DNA of 64,000 nt from JAFEBO01 sp044221315 (lineage in GTDB: Bacteria; Planctomycetota; Phycisphaerae; Phycisphaerales; UBA1924), in NCBI GenBank assembly GCA_044221315.1, contig JBGAPK010000004.1, positions 124,001 through 188,000 on the forward strand, given 5' to 3'. Below, piece after piece: positions 16,005 to 24,348 of the stretch. The number at the start of each line of letters is the position of its first letter. Position 1 is the first letter of the stretch. Position numbers and translations under genes: made by a program. The notes under the pieces were generated by a model, which saw only the letters and a list, made by a program, of their open reading frames with translations, was not told the DNA's origin and made no database searches.

Positions 16005-16841
16005 TCAGGCGGAGCGAAGCTTGCGGAGAGAGTCTCGCGCTCGCACAATAGAATCGGCCTCTTCGGAACGGATGCGGGCGAGAAGACGCCCAAGGCCGAC
16101 CGCTTGCGATCCCTCATGCGCATCGAGCCTTTCGCGGAGGGTTGCAAGATCATGAAAGCGGCCCAAGTGGCGGGCCGTATCGGCAAAGATGGCTTCCTTG
16201 CGTTTGGTGGCGCGAGCGCCAAGGGCACGCAGCGTTCGAAGCGCAATCCGAAGCCGTTTGAGATCGATCCGCAGTTCGTGCAGTTGCGGGTCGCCCGGGA
16301 GCGGGCGTGCGAGGACTGCGTTCGCCCGATCGATCCAGCGCTCCGCTCGACGGGCGATGCGACGGCGGGCCTCTTCTGAGTCGCGCGGCTCGGCCCGATC
16401 CAGTTTGGCCCGGAGCCTCCGGAGGCGAGCGGGCGTCACTGCATCGAGAAGCTCGAGCAAGCGGGATTCAACCTTGGGTCGGGCGTTGTCGATCTCCTCA
16501 ACCAGGTCCTCGGCCAGCGGCGAATCGGCGAGGAATTCCTTCGCCAGTTCGGCGTGCACGTCGAGATCGCGAATCGCCCCGGCACGCCGACGGATCTTCC
16601 GGAAGTGCTTCTGCAGCCGGGCCGACGCGACCGAGTCCACGCAGCCGGAGAGAATATCGAGCACGACACCGGAAGTGCGGCAGGCACGCCGGAGGGCGTG
16701 CACCTGCTTCGGCGAGACGTCGCCATCCGTCCGAACCCGCTCGACGGCGCGGATCACATCCGAAACCGCTCGACGGGCAACGCGCGCCGGAGATTGCTCG
16801 GCGGTCGATCGTCCGGGGTTTTGGGCGATTGCGGAGAGCAT
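16005..16841 (-). CDS. CHAD domain protein
   Basis: A 278-aa, almost entirely helical, strongly basic protein. Two CHAD repeats can be seen: VHALRRACRTSGVVLDIL with RDLDVHAEL in the first half, and LHELRIDLKRLRIALRTL with HLGRFHDLATLRERL in the second. Conserved His and Arg/Lys line a basic channel that binds polyphosphate in studied CHAD proteins. No attached CYTH domain is present. The ATG at 16841 is used; an in-frame GTG at 16943 would add a Pro/Arg-rich leader without similarity. Polyphosphate binding is inference from the family. Confidence 0.82.
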   Translation of the reverse strand: MLSAIAQNPGRSTAEQSPARVARRAVSDVIRAVERVRTDGDVSPKQVHALRRACRTSGVVLDILSGCVDSVASARLQKHFRKIRRRAGAIRDLDVHAELAKEFLADSPLAEDLVEEIDNARPKVESRLLELLDAVTPARLRRLRAKLDRAEPRDSEEARRRIARRAERWIDRANAVLARPLPGDPQLHELRIDLKRLRIALRTLRALGARATKRKEAIFADTARHLGRFHDLATLRERLDAHEGSQAVGLGRLLARIRSEEADSIVRARDSLRKLRSA

Positions 16842-17046
16842 GCGGCTCGGGACCCTTGGAAAGGGCTTGGCGCGGCTTCCGTGCCTGCGGGGTATCACGA
16901 GACAGCGTATCGGGGCCGGGGTCGGACGTCGATCCGGCGGCACCGTCGATGTTGATCTTCACAGAATCGCTGTTTGTGCGCCAGGAATGGGCTTTTCGGT
17001 GTGAGGGAAACCCCTCAAGGATCAATGGCTGTGGAAAACCTGTGGA

Positions 17047-17577
17047 TCAGCTGACGCTTCGGGGCCTTTTGAGGTCGGTGATATGGGCCAGATGATAATC
17101 GTCGTGTTCGGCGACGAAGAACAGATGGTCGGTCAGCCTCATTTGTACGTTGAGGCGAGGGTGAAGGGCGCTGCGTCCGAAGACGGAATGCTCGAGTCGT
17201 TCCGCCATGGCGACGAGTCGCTCGCGAACGTGCCCGAAGCGCTCCAGCACTTCGACGATCGATCGCTGGTTGTGATTTGCCTCGTTGGTCGTCCTGTTGG
17301 TCATATCGGCCTCCATGAGGCGAGACTCCCGGTGGACGTACTGATCGATCCGTGGCATCCACAGAATCTCGTCGAGATCCGCGAGGTGCGCGATGTTCTC
17401 CTGCACCGACCAGCGCTCGCCGATCCTGCGCTTGAGCACTGAGGGTTGGACGTCGTAGAGCAGCGAGGCGGCACGCGCCGGGGTGCCGCGCAAACGCTCG
17501 ATGATCTCGGGATAGAGCTCCCACGAGTAATCAAACTTGAACTTCCGCTGGGTCCAGGGAATGCGTTCGTGCGACAT
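17047..17577 (-). CDS. DinB family protein
   Basis: A 176-aa four-helix-bundle protein of the DinB/YfiT type. ERWSVQENIAHLADLDEILW holds the first metal-binding His, and EHDDYHLAHI near the C-terminus holds the others. Such proteins are metal-dependent; some act as thiol transferases, for example with bacillithiol or mycothiol, while most have no assigned role. The start at 17577 (MSHERIPW) follows a purine-rich stretch and agrees with the usual family length; the frame extends upstream without similarity. Confidence 0.8.
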   Translation of the reverse strand: MSHERIPWTQRKFKFDYSWELYPEIIERLRGTPARAASLLYDVQPSVLKRRIGERWSVQENIAHLADLDEILWMPRIDQYVHRESRLMEADMTNRTTNEANHNQRSIVEVLERFGHVRERLVAMAERLEHSVFGRSALHPRLNVQMRLTDHLFFVAEHDDYHLAHITDLKRPRSVS

Positions 17578-17672
17578 CGGCCCTCCGAGATCTGCGTGTT
17601 TCGTGAGGAGCATTGCGGCACGCTCCTCACGAGCCGGAGCGTAGGAATCTCGTTCAGCGGCAGTTCGAAGAG

Positions 17673-18644
17673 TCACGGGCCCGCGACCCGAGCTGCCCTT
17701 AGTAGGAAGTCCCAGTCCAAGGCCGGGCCGGGATCGGACTTGTTCTGCTGGATATGCACGTGTCCCAAGACACCGTGGAACGTCTTCCATTCCTGATCGG
17801 TGAGCACCCGGGTCAGCGGAGTTCCGGAGGAGTCACGCGGGCAATCGAGCAGGATCTCAGGAAGACAGGCGTGCAAGGCCGCGAGGAGGCCGGCGAGCGA
17901 TTTGTACTGCTGCGGAGTGAAATCGGCCTGCACAAGCATCTCGCCGTGAACCTCGCCGCTGACGAACTCGCTCCGACGCGGCCGGGCGACGAAGTTGGGC
18001 GTTCGGATGCCGCCGTCGCCCTGATCGGGGGGAATCATCACGCGAAGTCCTGCATTGTCAGTGGTGTACCACCGGTTGAGAACAGATGATTCAGACGGCG
18101 GGTACGCGCCGATATTCGCAATTTCGATCCCGATCGATCGAGCGTTCGACTTGGTCGCGTGCCACGCTCGCTCCTTCACATCAAGTGTCTGGTAGATCGT
18201 GCCGTCGAGATCGACCATGAAATGGATCGAGAGCCCGCGCTGGTCGTGGAGGGTGCGGAAACACCCGCGGCTGGTGCCGCTCGCGTCGTAGTGAAGCACG
18301 ATCTGATCAACCTGTCCTCGGAGAGATTCAAGGTCCCAGTTTCCGCCGCGGGTCTGGGCGGCGAGTTGCGGCGTTGTTGCCCGCGTGTCGTAGCGGTTGG
18401 GCGACTTCACTGCGTCTTTGGAGTGGTCCCAATCGGCTTGCTCCGGTGGCGAGAACAGTCGCTCCACGCGATAGCCGTCGTAGCCGCCGGGATCGGTCCA
18501 TAGAACGACGGGGACGCCGGTGTGGACGAGGTGGCCGGCAACCATGATCTCGTCGCCGGAGCGTCGCAACTCCGTGCCAACTCTGGGCGCGTTGCAGCAG
18601 GACCAGAGAATGACGGACGGGAGGAGGAAAGCGGCGCGTTGCAC
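17673..18644 (-). CDS. N-acetylmuramoyl-L-alanine amidase (Amidase_2), lipoprotein
   Basis: A 323-aa zinc amidase that cleaves peptidoglycan between MurNAc and L-Ala. A short signal ending in VILWSCC suggests a lipid-anchored, AmiD-like envelope protein. The zinc ligands fit His in IVLHYDASGTS, His in ERAWHATKSN or its neighbourhood, and the last His in GHVHIQQNKSDPG, with Asp nearby. It probably works in cell-wall recycling or remodelling. Planctomycetes do have peptidoglycan, so the role is reasonable. Confidence 0.85.
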   Translation of the reverse strand: MQRAAFLLPSVILWSCCNAPRVGTELRRSGDEIMVAGHLVHTGVPVVLWTDPGGYDGYRVERLFSPPEQADWDHSKDAVKSPNRYDTRATTPQLAAQTRGGNWDLESLRGQVDQIVLHYDASGTSRGCFRTLHDQRGLSIHFMVDLDGTIYQTLDVKERAWHATKSNARSIGIEIANIGAYPPSESSVLNRWYTTDNAGLRVMIPPDQGDGGIRTPNFVARPRRSEFVSGEVHGEMLVQADFTPQQYKSLAGLLAALHACLPEILLDCPRDSSGTPLTRVLTDQEWKTFHGVLGHVHIQQNKSDPGPALDWDFLLRAARVAGP

Positions 18645-18663
18645 GACCCGAGCGTACCGCGCC

Positions 18664-19842
18664 CTAGAGCAGCGGGTTCTTGGCGCCGTGGGTGTACTCG
18701 CAGGTCGGAGAGAGATTCGGTTGCGGGTTCACGAAGACGTCGGTGTACAACTCACTCTCGTCGGGGATGGCGGCACTCTCCGCGAAATCGAGCGCGGCCT
18801 TCACCACCGCCTTCACCTCGGTCTGCAGTTCGATGAACTGCGCCTCGGTCAAGATCGGTTTGCCGTCCGGACCCTTTCGGTCTTCCATGAGATGTGCCGC
18901 CAGCCGGTCGATCGAGTCCTTCGACTTGTACTGGTCAACCTCTTCCTTCGTCCGGTACTTCTGCGGGTCCGACATCGAGTGTCCGAGGTAGCGGTACGTC
19001 TTGAGATCGACGAACGCCGGCTTCTGGTTCTCGCGGCACCAGTCCACCAGCGGCTTGAACGAGTCATACAAGTCGATCACGTCCAGGCCGTCGATGATCT
19101 CGCCCCGGATGCCGTACGCCTCGGCCTTCTTGCGAAGGTCGTGCGCCATTGTTGTCCCGCGATCGATTGCTGTGCCCATCGAGTAGCCGTTGTTCTCGAC
19201 GATGTAAATGACCGGAATGCCGTAGAGGCCGGCGAGATTCATGGCCTCGTGGAGAGCGCCCTGGTTCAGCGCGCCGTCGCCGAGGTAGGCGAGCGAGACC
19301 TTCTTTTTTGCCGGGCCGCCGTCAAGGCTCCGCTTCAGGACCTCGACTTCGTACTTGGCGGCGAACGCGAGTCCGGTTCCCAAGGGGGTCTGGGCCCCCA
19401 CGATGCCGTGGCCGCCGAAAAGCCAATGCTGCTTGTCGAACATGTGCATCGACCCACCCTTGCCCTTGGCGCAACCGCTGGCTTTGCCAAACATCTCGGC
19501 CATGCAGGCGCCCGGGTCCATGCCGCGGGCCAGGGCGTGCCCGTGGTCGCGGTATGCGGTGACGATTGGGTCATCGGGATTCAGGGCGGCGATGGTGCCG
19601 ACGGCGGTGGCTTCCTGGCCGGTGTAAAGGTGGCAAAAGCCGCCGATCTTGGCCTGCTGGTAGGCCTGGGCGGTCCGGTTCTCGAATTCGCGAATGAGGA
19701 ACATGTCCCGGAGCCAGCGGACGAAAGTCGCGGGGGGGAGCGAATCCGAAAGTCGGGTTCCGGCCAAGCGGGCAGGCTGGGCGGCAGTGGTCTTTGAGGG
19801 GCTGATGGTCATTTCGTGGGGGGGCTTTGCCAGGGAAGTCAT
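18664..19842 (-). CDS. pdhA: pyruvate dehydrogenase E1 component, alpha subunit
   Basis: A 392-aa thiamine-diphosphate enzyme subunit that decarboxylates pyruvate for the pyruvate dehydrogenase complex. IREFENRTAQAYQQ and GFCHLYTGQEA are in the first third. LGDGALNQGALHEAMNLAGL, ending in VENN, is the ThDP motif (GDG...N), and YRYLGHSMSDPQKYRT holds the phosphorylation-loop region. The start at 19842 is taken; ATG at 19812 is an alternative. No pdhB, E2 or E3 gene lies beside it, so the complex partners must be encoded elsewhere. It ends 20 bp from the amidase start, so the two may share a transcript. Confidence 0.92.
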   Translation of the reverse strand: MTSLAKPPHEMTISPSKTTAAQPARLAGTRLSDSLPPATFVRWLRDMFLIREFENRTAQAYQQAKIGGFCHLYTGQEATAVGTIAALNPDDPIVTAYRDHGHALARGMDPGACMAEMFGKASGCAKGKGGSMHMFDKQHWLFGGHGIVGAQTPLGTGLAFAAKYEVEVLKRSLDGGPAKKKVSLAYLGDGALNQGALHEAMNLAGLYGIPVIYIVENNGYSMGTAIDRGTTMAHDLRKKAEAYGIRGEIIDGLDVIDLYDSFKPLVDWCRENQKPAFVDLKTYRYLGHSMSDPQKYRTKEEVDQYKSKDSIDRLAAHLMEDRKGPDGKPILTEAQFIELQTEVKAVVKAALDFAESAAIPDESELYTDVFVNPQPNLSPTCEYTHGAKNPLL

Positions 19843-19899
19843 CGGGCGGAAGGGTAGGTGACCGAACCCGGATCGGGCGAGGGGCTTAGTGTTTTGGGT

Positions 19900-20400
19900 A
19901 TGGATTCGCTGCGCACAAGCGGAGAGCACGGGTCGGAAGCGGTCACACCCTTCGCCGGAGGACAATTGACGGTCCAGGCAACGCCGGTCTACCTCGCAGA
20001 CCAATCCGACCCTGAGGAGCGCGAGTTCGTGTTTGGTTACCGGATCCGGATCACTAACGGGACGGACCGGGTGGTGCAATTGCTCTCGCGCCGGTGGACG
20101 ATTGTGGACGCCAACGGGAAGTCGCGAGACGTCGAAGGGGAGGGCGTGGTGGGCCGGCAGCCGATTCTGGGGCCGGGACAGTTCTTTCAGTACGAGAGTT
20201 TCTGCCCGCTCAAGACGCCGTGGGGGACGATGGAGGGCGCGTTCTCCCTGCGTGCACGGGAGGCGGCCAAGGCCGGCGAAACCGCGTCTTCGATGCTCGA
20301 CGGGCCGTGGCCGGAGAACTTCGAAGCGAGGGTGGGACGGTTCTTTCTGGTCGCGGAGAAGCAAAGCACCAACGGCTCAGGCGCCGGCGTCAAGAAATGA
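19900..20400 (+). CDS. apaG: ApaG domain protein
   Basis: A 166-aa protein with the Fn3-like ApaG fold: TVQATPVYL, FVFGYRIRITN, VQLLSRRWTIVDANG and GVVGRQPILGPGQFFQYESF are all near-consensus. The function of ApaG is not settled; in enterobacteria it is linked to cobalt resistance and is near apaH. Here it faces pdhA across a 57-bp divergent gap and shares a bidirectional terminator with the Ctp protease gene. The ATG at 19900 is used because the family homology starts soon after it. Confidence 0.9.
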   Translation: MDSLRTSGEHGSEAVTPFAGGQLTVQATPVYLADQSDPEEREFVFGYRIRITNGTDRVVQLLSRRWTIVDANGKSRDVEGEGVVGRQPILGPGQFFQYESFCPLKTPWGTMEGAFSLRAREAAKAGETASSMLDGPWPENFEARVGRFFLVAEKQSTNGSGAGVKK

Positions 20401-20429
20401 AAAGGCACGGGACCGACGCCCGTGCCTTT
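20401..20429. terminator. bidirectional terminator between apaG and the S41 protease gene
   Basis: AAAGGCACGGG and CCCGTGCCTTT form a perfect 11-bp stem around a 7-base loop, with A/T tracts on both ends. It serves two convergent genes whose stops are 55 bp apart. Confidence 0.85.
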
Positions 20430-20454
20430 CGATTCAATGGCATTCGGATGGCGT

Positions 20455-22833
20455 CTAACGGTCCTTGAGCGCCTGCGCCGCGCCGGGAGGACGCTGACCG
20501 ATCGAGGTGATCTTCAGAATCTCGACGGCAGACTCGAGCTGGAGGTCGAGCCCTTCAGTGATTAGCCGTTCGGGATCCGGTCGCGGGGACTTGACGTTCG
20601 CCTCCGTGGGCAGAACGTCCGCGTTGCGCCGGAGCAGAATTGATTCGGTGGTCTGCTTGGGGAGCATCTCGATGGCGAGGTTCGGGGTGATCCCCCACTC
20701 GTGCGCGCCGGGCTTGCGGTGGATGATCCGGTATCCGGGCGGCGCCGCGTCTGGTATCGCGTAATACTGCATGGTGAGCTTCATGGCGGCGTCGTCGGAA
20801 AGACCGAAGACCTTCTGGACGCTGCCCTTGCCGAAGCTGCGCTGGCCGAGCACCATGACATTCACGTCGCCGGTCTGGCCGTAATGCTGGAGCGTGCCGC
20901 TGACGATCTCGCTGGCGGAGGCGGAGCCCTCGTTGATCAGCACCACCGTGGGAGTCGTCCTGAGCCGGGAGACATTCGTCTTGGCCATCTCGGGGCTCTC
21001 CGCCCGTCCGTTGGGCCCCTGCATCGCGACGACGACGCCGTTGTCGATGAAGAGATTGGCGACCTGAACGGCCTGGTCCAGGTATCCGCCGGGATTGAAG
21101 CGCAGGTCAAGGACGAGGCCCTTGAGGCCTTCCTTCTGCATCTGGTTGACCGCGCGACGGAGTTCCTCGGCGGTTTTCTCGCTGAACTGCGTCAGGCGGA
21201 CGTAGCCGATGTGGTTGTCTTTGTCGATGAACCAGTCCCATGCGTCCTCGCGCGCGCCCTTGCGCTTCCAGCCCTTGACGGAAACGACGTTGATGAGCTG
21301 GCGGGTGATGGGAACTTCCATCTCCTGGTACTTCTTCTCCGGCTTGGCGTCGGCTTTGGGCGCGTCCTTGGCCGGCTCGGCGGCCGGGGGAACTCCTTCG
21401 TCACCGGCGAGAGCTTCGGCGGTCTGGGCGTCGTTCTCGATCGGGCGATCGATGGAGAGGATGACCTGGGAGCCATCGGGGCCGGTGATGTGATCAACAA
21501 CCTGGTCGATCGACATGCCGTACGCGCTGGTGTTGTTGATCTTTTTGATGATGTCGCCGGCCTTGATACCGGCGCGGAACGCCGGCGTGCCCTCGAGCGG
21601 CGTGACCACGCGGACGTTCGACTGATCGTCGAGTTCGATCTGCACTCCGACGCCGACGAACTTGCCCTGGGTGTTGCGGTTGAAGCGGTTCAGCTCGTCG
21701 GGCCAGATGATGGCGCTGAACTCATCGAGTTGATCGATCGCCCCGTTCCCGAACTCGTGAAGCAGGGCCTCGTGGGGGAGTTTGACCGTGCGATCGTTGA
21801 CGGCGAGGATGCGGGTGAGCAGGGCGTCGGTCTCACCGACGCCGGGCTCGGTCACGCGTCCGAAGACGTTCTTCTTGACCTCCGCAAGACGCTCCCTCTC
21901 CGTGCGCAGTGCCGAGAGCATGGCGTCGCGCGAATTATCGTTGTCGAGCGCCGGGAAGGCGCGATGCAGGTCACCCGTGGAGATCATGGTCTCGATGGCG
22001 ATGATGCCGCCGGTCAGGAGGCGGCGGGCGGGAATCTGCTCGACGTGATCGGCGGCACGCGCGACCGCGCGAACGACCATTTCCTGATCGATGCCCTTGA
22101 GCTTCTCGTGGAAATCGTCCCCGGTCGGGTTGTACGGGGGGAGCGGCTTCTCGCCCTCGGCGGTCAGTCGTGCGTTCCGCAGCTCCCACAGCCGTTGCGG
22201 GGTGTACATCCGGATCATCGTCAGGCGGCGGGACTGACGCTCGAGGTCCGGCTTGTACTGGCCGGATTCCTCGAGCAATGCGTTCAGGAGGCTGAACATT
22301 TCGCTGGTGGCGAGCCATTCTCCGGCCTGTTCGGCCTTGCGGGCCGCGGCGTCGGCGTCCTGGATCAATTGCTTGACGCGAGGGTCTTCGAGAACGGCGG
22401 GCTTGTCGGTCGAGAGCACCCAGAGCTCCAGCGCGCTGCGCATGGCCTTGGCGAGTCGGGCGTTGGTCTTTTCACCCGTGAGGCGTTCGTCGAGTTCCTT
22501 GTTGACCTCGGCGATGCGTTCGGCACGCTTCTGATCGCGCTTGGAGAAATTCTCGTCCAGGAGCTTGACCGACTTCTCGATCTCGGCCCGCTGATCGGCG
22601 GTGAGCGAGGGGTCGTCTGGGATTTCGTGGATGTAACGAACAAAGTCATCGAAGCGGCCGCTCTTGGCGATCCGCCAGGCTCGGTTCGACCACTCCGCGG
22701 CATCGGCGGACTTCTCGGCCGATGCGGCGATCGTGGGGGCGAGCGGAAGTACGCCACCCGCGGAGAAGGCCAGCACGGCGCAGAGCAGGACCCGGCTGGC
22801 GCGACCCGCACGACGAACGGAATTCAACTCCAC
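20455..22833 (-). CDS. S41 carboxyl-terminal processing protease with PDZ domain
   Basis: A 792-aa exported serine protease. A signal peptide (about residues 1-38, ending near TIAASA) is followed by a helical region of about 350 residues, a PDZ domain (VRVVTPLEGTPAFRAGIKAGDIIKKI, split here only for description) and the S41 catalytic domain. The Ser/Lys pair fits LINEGSASASEIVSG and GQRSFGKGSVQ. A Glu/Ala/Lys-rich linker interrupts the PDZ-protease junction. The GTG at 22833 is chosen because GGGAGG sits just upstream and the signal peptide follows at once. It probably trims envelope proteins. Confidence 0.88.
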   Translation of the reverse strand: MELNSVRRAGRASRVLLCAVLAFSAGGVLPLAPTIAASAEKSADAAEWSNRAWRIAKSGRFDDFVRYIHEIPDDPSLTADQRAEIEKSVKLLDENFSKRDQKRAERIAEVNKELDERLTGEKTNARLAKAMRSALELWVLSTDKPAVLEDPRVKQLIQDADAAARKAEQAGEWLATSEMFSLLNALLEESGQYKPDLERQSRRLTMIRMYTPQRLWELRNARLTAEGEKPLPPYNPTGDDFHEKLKGIDQEMVVRAVARAADHVEQIPARRLLTGGIIAIETMISTGDLHRAFPALDNDNSRDAMLSALRTERERLAEVKKNVFGRVTEPGVGETDALLTRILAVNDRTVKLPHEALLHEFGNGAIDQLDEFSAIIWPDELNRFNRNTQGKFVGVGVQIELDDQSNVRVVTPLEGTPAFRAGIKAGDIIKKINNTSAYGMSIDQVVDHITGPDGSQVILSIDRPIENDAQTAEALAGDEGVPPAAEPAKDAPKADAKPEKKYQEMEVPITRQLINVVSVKGWKRKGAREDAWDWFIDKDNHIGYVRLTQFSEKTAEELRRAVNQMQKEGLKGLVLDLRFNPGGYLDQAVQVANLFIDNGVVVAMQGPNGRAESPEMAKTNVSRLRTTPTVVLINEGSASASEIVSGTLQHYGQTGDVNVMVLGQRSFGKGSVQKVFGLSDDAAMKLTMQYYAIPDAAPPGYRIIHRKPGAHEWGITPNLAIEMLPKQTTESILLRRNADVLPTEANVKSPRPDPERLITEGLDLQLESAVEILKITSIGQRPPGAAQALKDR

Positions 22834-23156
22834 ACAACCTCCCACTGCTGCCGACGGAGTCAATTCCGCGGCGGTGCGTTTTCCGACTTCCGGGTCGCGT
22901 GCCCTTCCGGTCCACACAACCCACCGAACGAATCCTGCCAAAGAGCAGGGGCCGCCCATTGCCCCCATCGATCGGTTGCCTCCCCCGGGCTTGTTGACGG
23001 ACCGGGTGAGCGAATCGACGACCGGAGCATATCGGACCGCTCCCACCCTTCTGTTCGGGATGGGCGTCAGTGCCGATGCAGAGAAACCGGAAGTAGTACC
23101 GCCCGCGGCGGTTTCCGGTTCAGGGGAGGGAGATCGGCAATGCACCCCAAAAATGA

Positions 23157-23184
23157 CCGCCCCGGGCGCGGATGCCCGGGGCGG
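23157..23184 (-). terminator. terminator-like hairpin after the PEP-CTERM gene
   Basis: CCGCCCCGGGC and GCCCGGGGCGG pair perfectly over 11 bp with a 6-base loop. On the minus strand the hairpin is followed by TCATTTTTGGGG, a short T-run. It lies 75 bp past the stop. Confidence 0.7.
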
Positions 23185-23258
23185 ATGTGGTCAGCAAACG
23201 AACCGCCAAGAACGTGCTGACCGAGGCAGGCCGACGCGGCCCGCCTGGAAAACCAAAC

Positions 23259-23987
23259 TCAGGCCCGACGACGGCGGCCGGCCACAAGGCCTGCGAGTCC
23301 GACGAGGGCGATGCTGCCGGGAGCGGGAATATCAGCGTTAAACTGAACGTTGTCGATGCGGTTGTTGCCACCTTGATTGGTCGCACCGTCAAACGTGATC
23401 CTGACCCGCAGGTTGGCAGCTCCATAGGCAGCAAGGTCGGAGATGGAGACAGACTGGCCCCCGTTCGGGGAGGTGAACGACGAGGCAATCGAGTTGATCG
23501 TCGTGATCAAGAAGAAATTGGTGCCGTCCGTCGAGTATTCGATTTTCTGCGAATTGAAGCCGGTCGAAGTACGCTGCGTTGCGTAGGTGAGAATCAGGTT
23601 GGAGGTATAACCGACCGTGCTGATGTTGAACTGAACCCACTTGCCGTTGTTGGTCACGCCACTGTTGACCCCGTTACCCGCGCGCATCGCCATAGCCCCG
23701 CCAGGCGGATCGCCGAAGAGAGCGTTGGTCAAGGTGCCACCGAATGTGCCGAGGTCACCGGTGTTCTGGGCCGCCGTGCCGGCAACTGTGTTGATTGAGA
23801 AGTTGGTCGTGATTGAACCCGCCCCGGCGTTGGCCGCGAACGGGTACGACTGATCCACGGTTCCCAATCCGCCACTCGTGCCGGCGGTGCTCGCGGTGAA
23901 ATTCCAATAGGCAACCAGCGCAGCGTTCGCCGACGCACAGATGCCCGCACCCGCCACAAGGGCGAGCGCAAAAATGCTCTTTCTCAT
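23259..23987 (-). CDS. PEP-CTERM sorting domain protein
   Basis: A 242-aa secreted protein. An N-terminal signal peptide (MRKSIFALALVAGAG through ASANA) leads a beta-rich, Asn/Thr/Gly-rich body. The tail is PAPGSIALVGLAGL followed by VAGRRRRA, a PEP-CTERM-type signal: PxPG motif, one membrane helix, then an Arg cluster. Such proteins are processed by an exosortase and end up at the cell surface or in the matrix. GGAGG precedes the ATG. The body resembles choice-of-anchor domains but no specific function is visible. Confidence 0.88.
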   Translation of the reverse strand: MRKSIFALALVAGAGICASANAALVAYWNFTASTAGTSGGLGTVDQSYPFAANAGAGSITTNFSINTVAGTAAQNTGDLGTFGGTLTNALFGDPPGGAMAMRAGNGVNSGVTNNGKWVQFNISTVGYTSNLILTYATQRTSTGFNSQKIEYSTDGTNFFLITTINSIASSFTSPNGGQSVSISDLAAYGAANLRVRITFDGATNQGGNNRIDNVQFNADIPAPGSIALVGLAGLVAGRRRRA

Positions 23988-24182
23988 AATCTCGAACCTC
24001 CTATTGCTCACAACTCTCCTCGATAGCGCGGCGGAAACGCGCCTTCCCCAACGCGGGGACTTGTCTCTCTGTTAAGACTGTAGCAGAAACACCCCCCAAC
24101 ACAACCCATATTGCGTTGAGATTTTGCAAAGAAATTGTCGGGCTGGCGGTTCGGGTTCAGGGCGGGTATAGTGGTGCTGCCC

Positions 24183-24256
24183 GGGCGCGTAGCTCAGTTG
24201 GCTAGAGCGCGGCTGTCACATAGCCGAGGTCACAGGTTCGAGCCCTGTTGCGCCCA
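24183..24256 (+). tRNA. tRNA-Val (anticodon CAC)
   Basis: A full cloverleaf can be drawn: acceptor GGGCGCG/TGCGCCC (one G-U pair), D-arm GCTC...GAGC, anticodon stem CGGCT/AGCCG with loop GTCACAT, T-arm ACAGG/CCTGT with TTCGAGC. U33 is followed by CAC, so it reads GUG. The discriminator is A and CCA is not encoded. The GTC in the loop is not the anticodon, because that would break the anticodon stem. Confidence 0.95.
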
Positions 24257-24317
24257 TTTCCCCTGTTTTCTTGGACTTTTCTACGGGCCGGTTGATTCCG
24301 GATGGCCCGAACGCGGA

Positions 24318-24348
24318 CTGAAAGTGCTTTCAGCCGTCCTCTCAGGAC
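24318..24348 (-). terminator. hairpins downstream of argH
   Basis: CTGAAAG-TG-CTTTCAG (24318-24333) and GTCCT-CTC-AGGAC (24336-24348) lie between tRNA-Val and the argH stop. Neither is followed by a convincing T-run. They may end transcripts from either side. Confidence 0.35.

Noticed and set aside
24183..24256. Reading the tRNA as tRNA-Asp because GTC is in the loop
   Set aside because: Pairing CGGCT/AGCCG fixes the loop as GTCACAT, which places CAC at positions 34-36.
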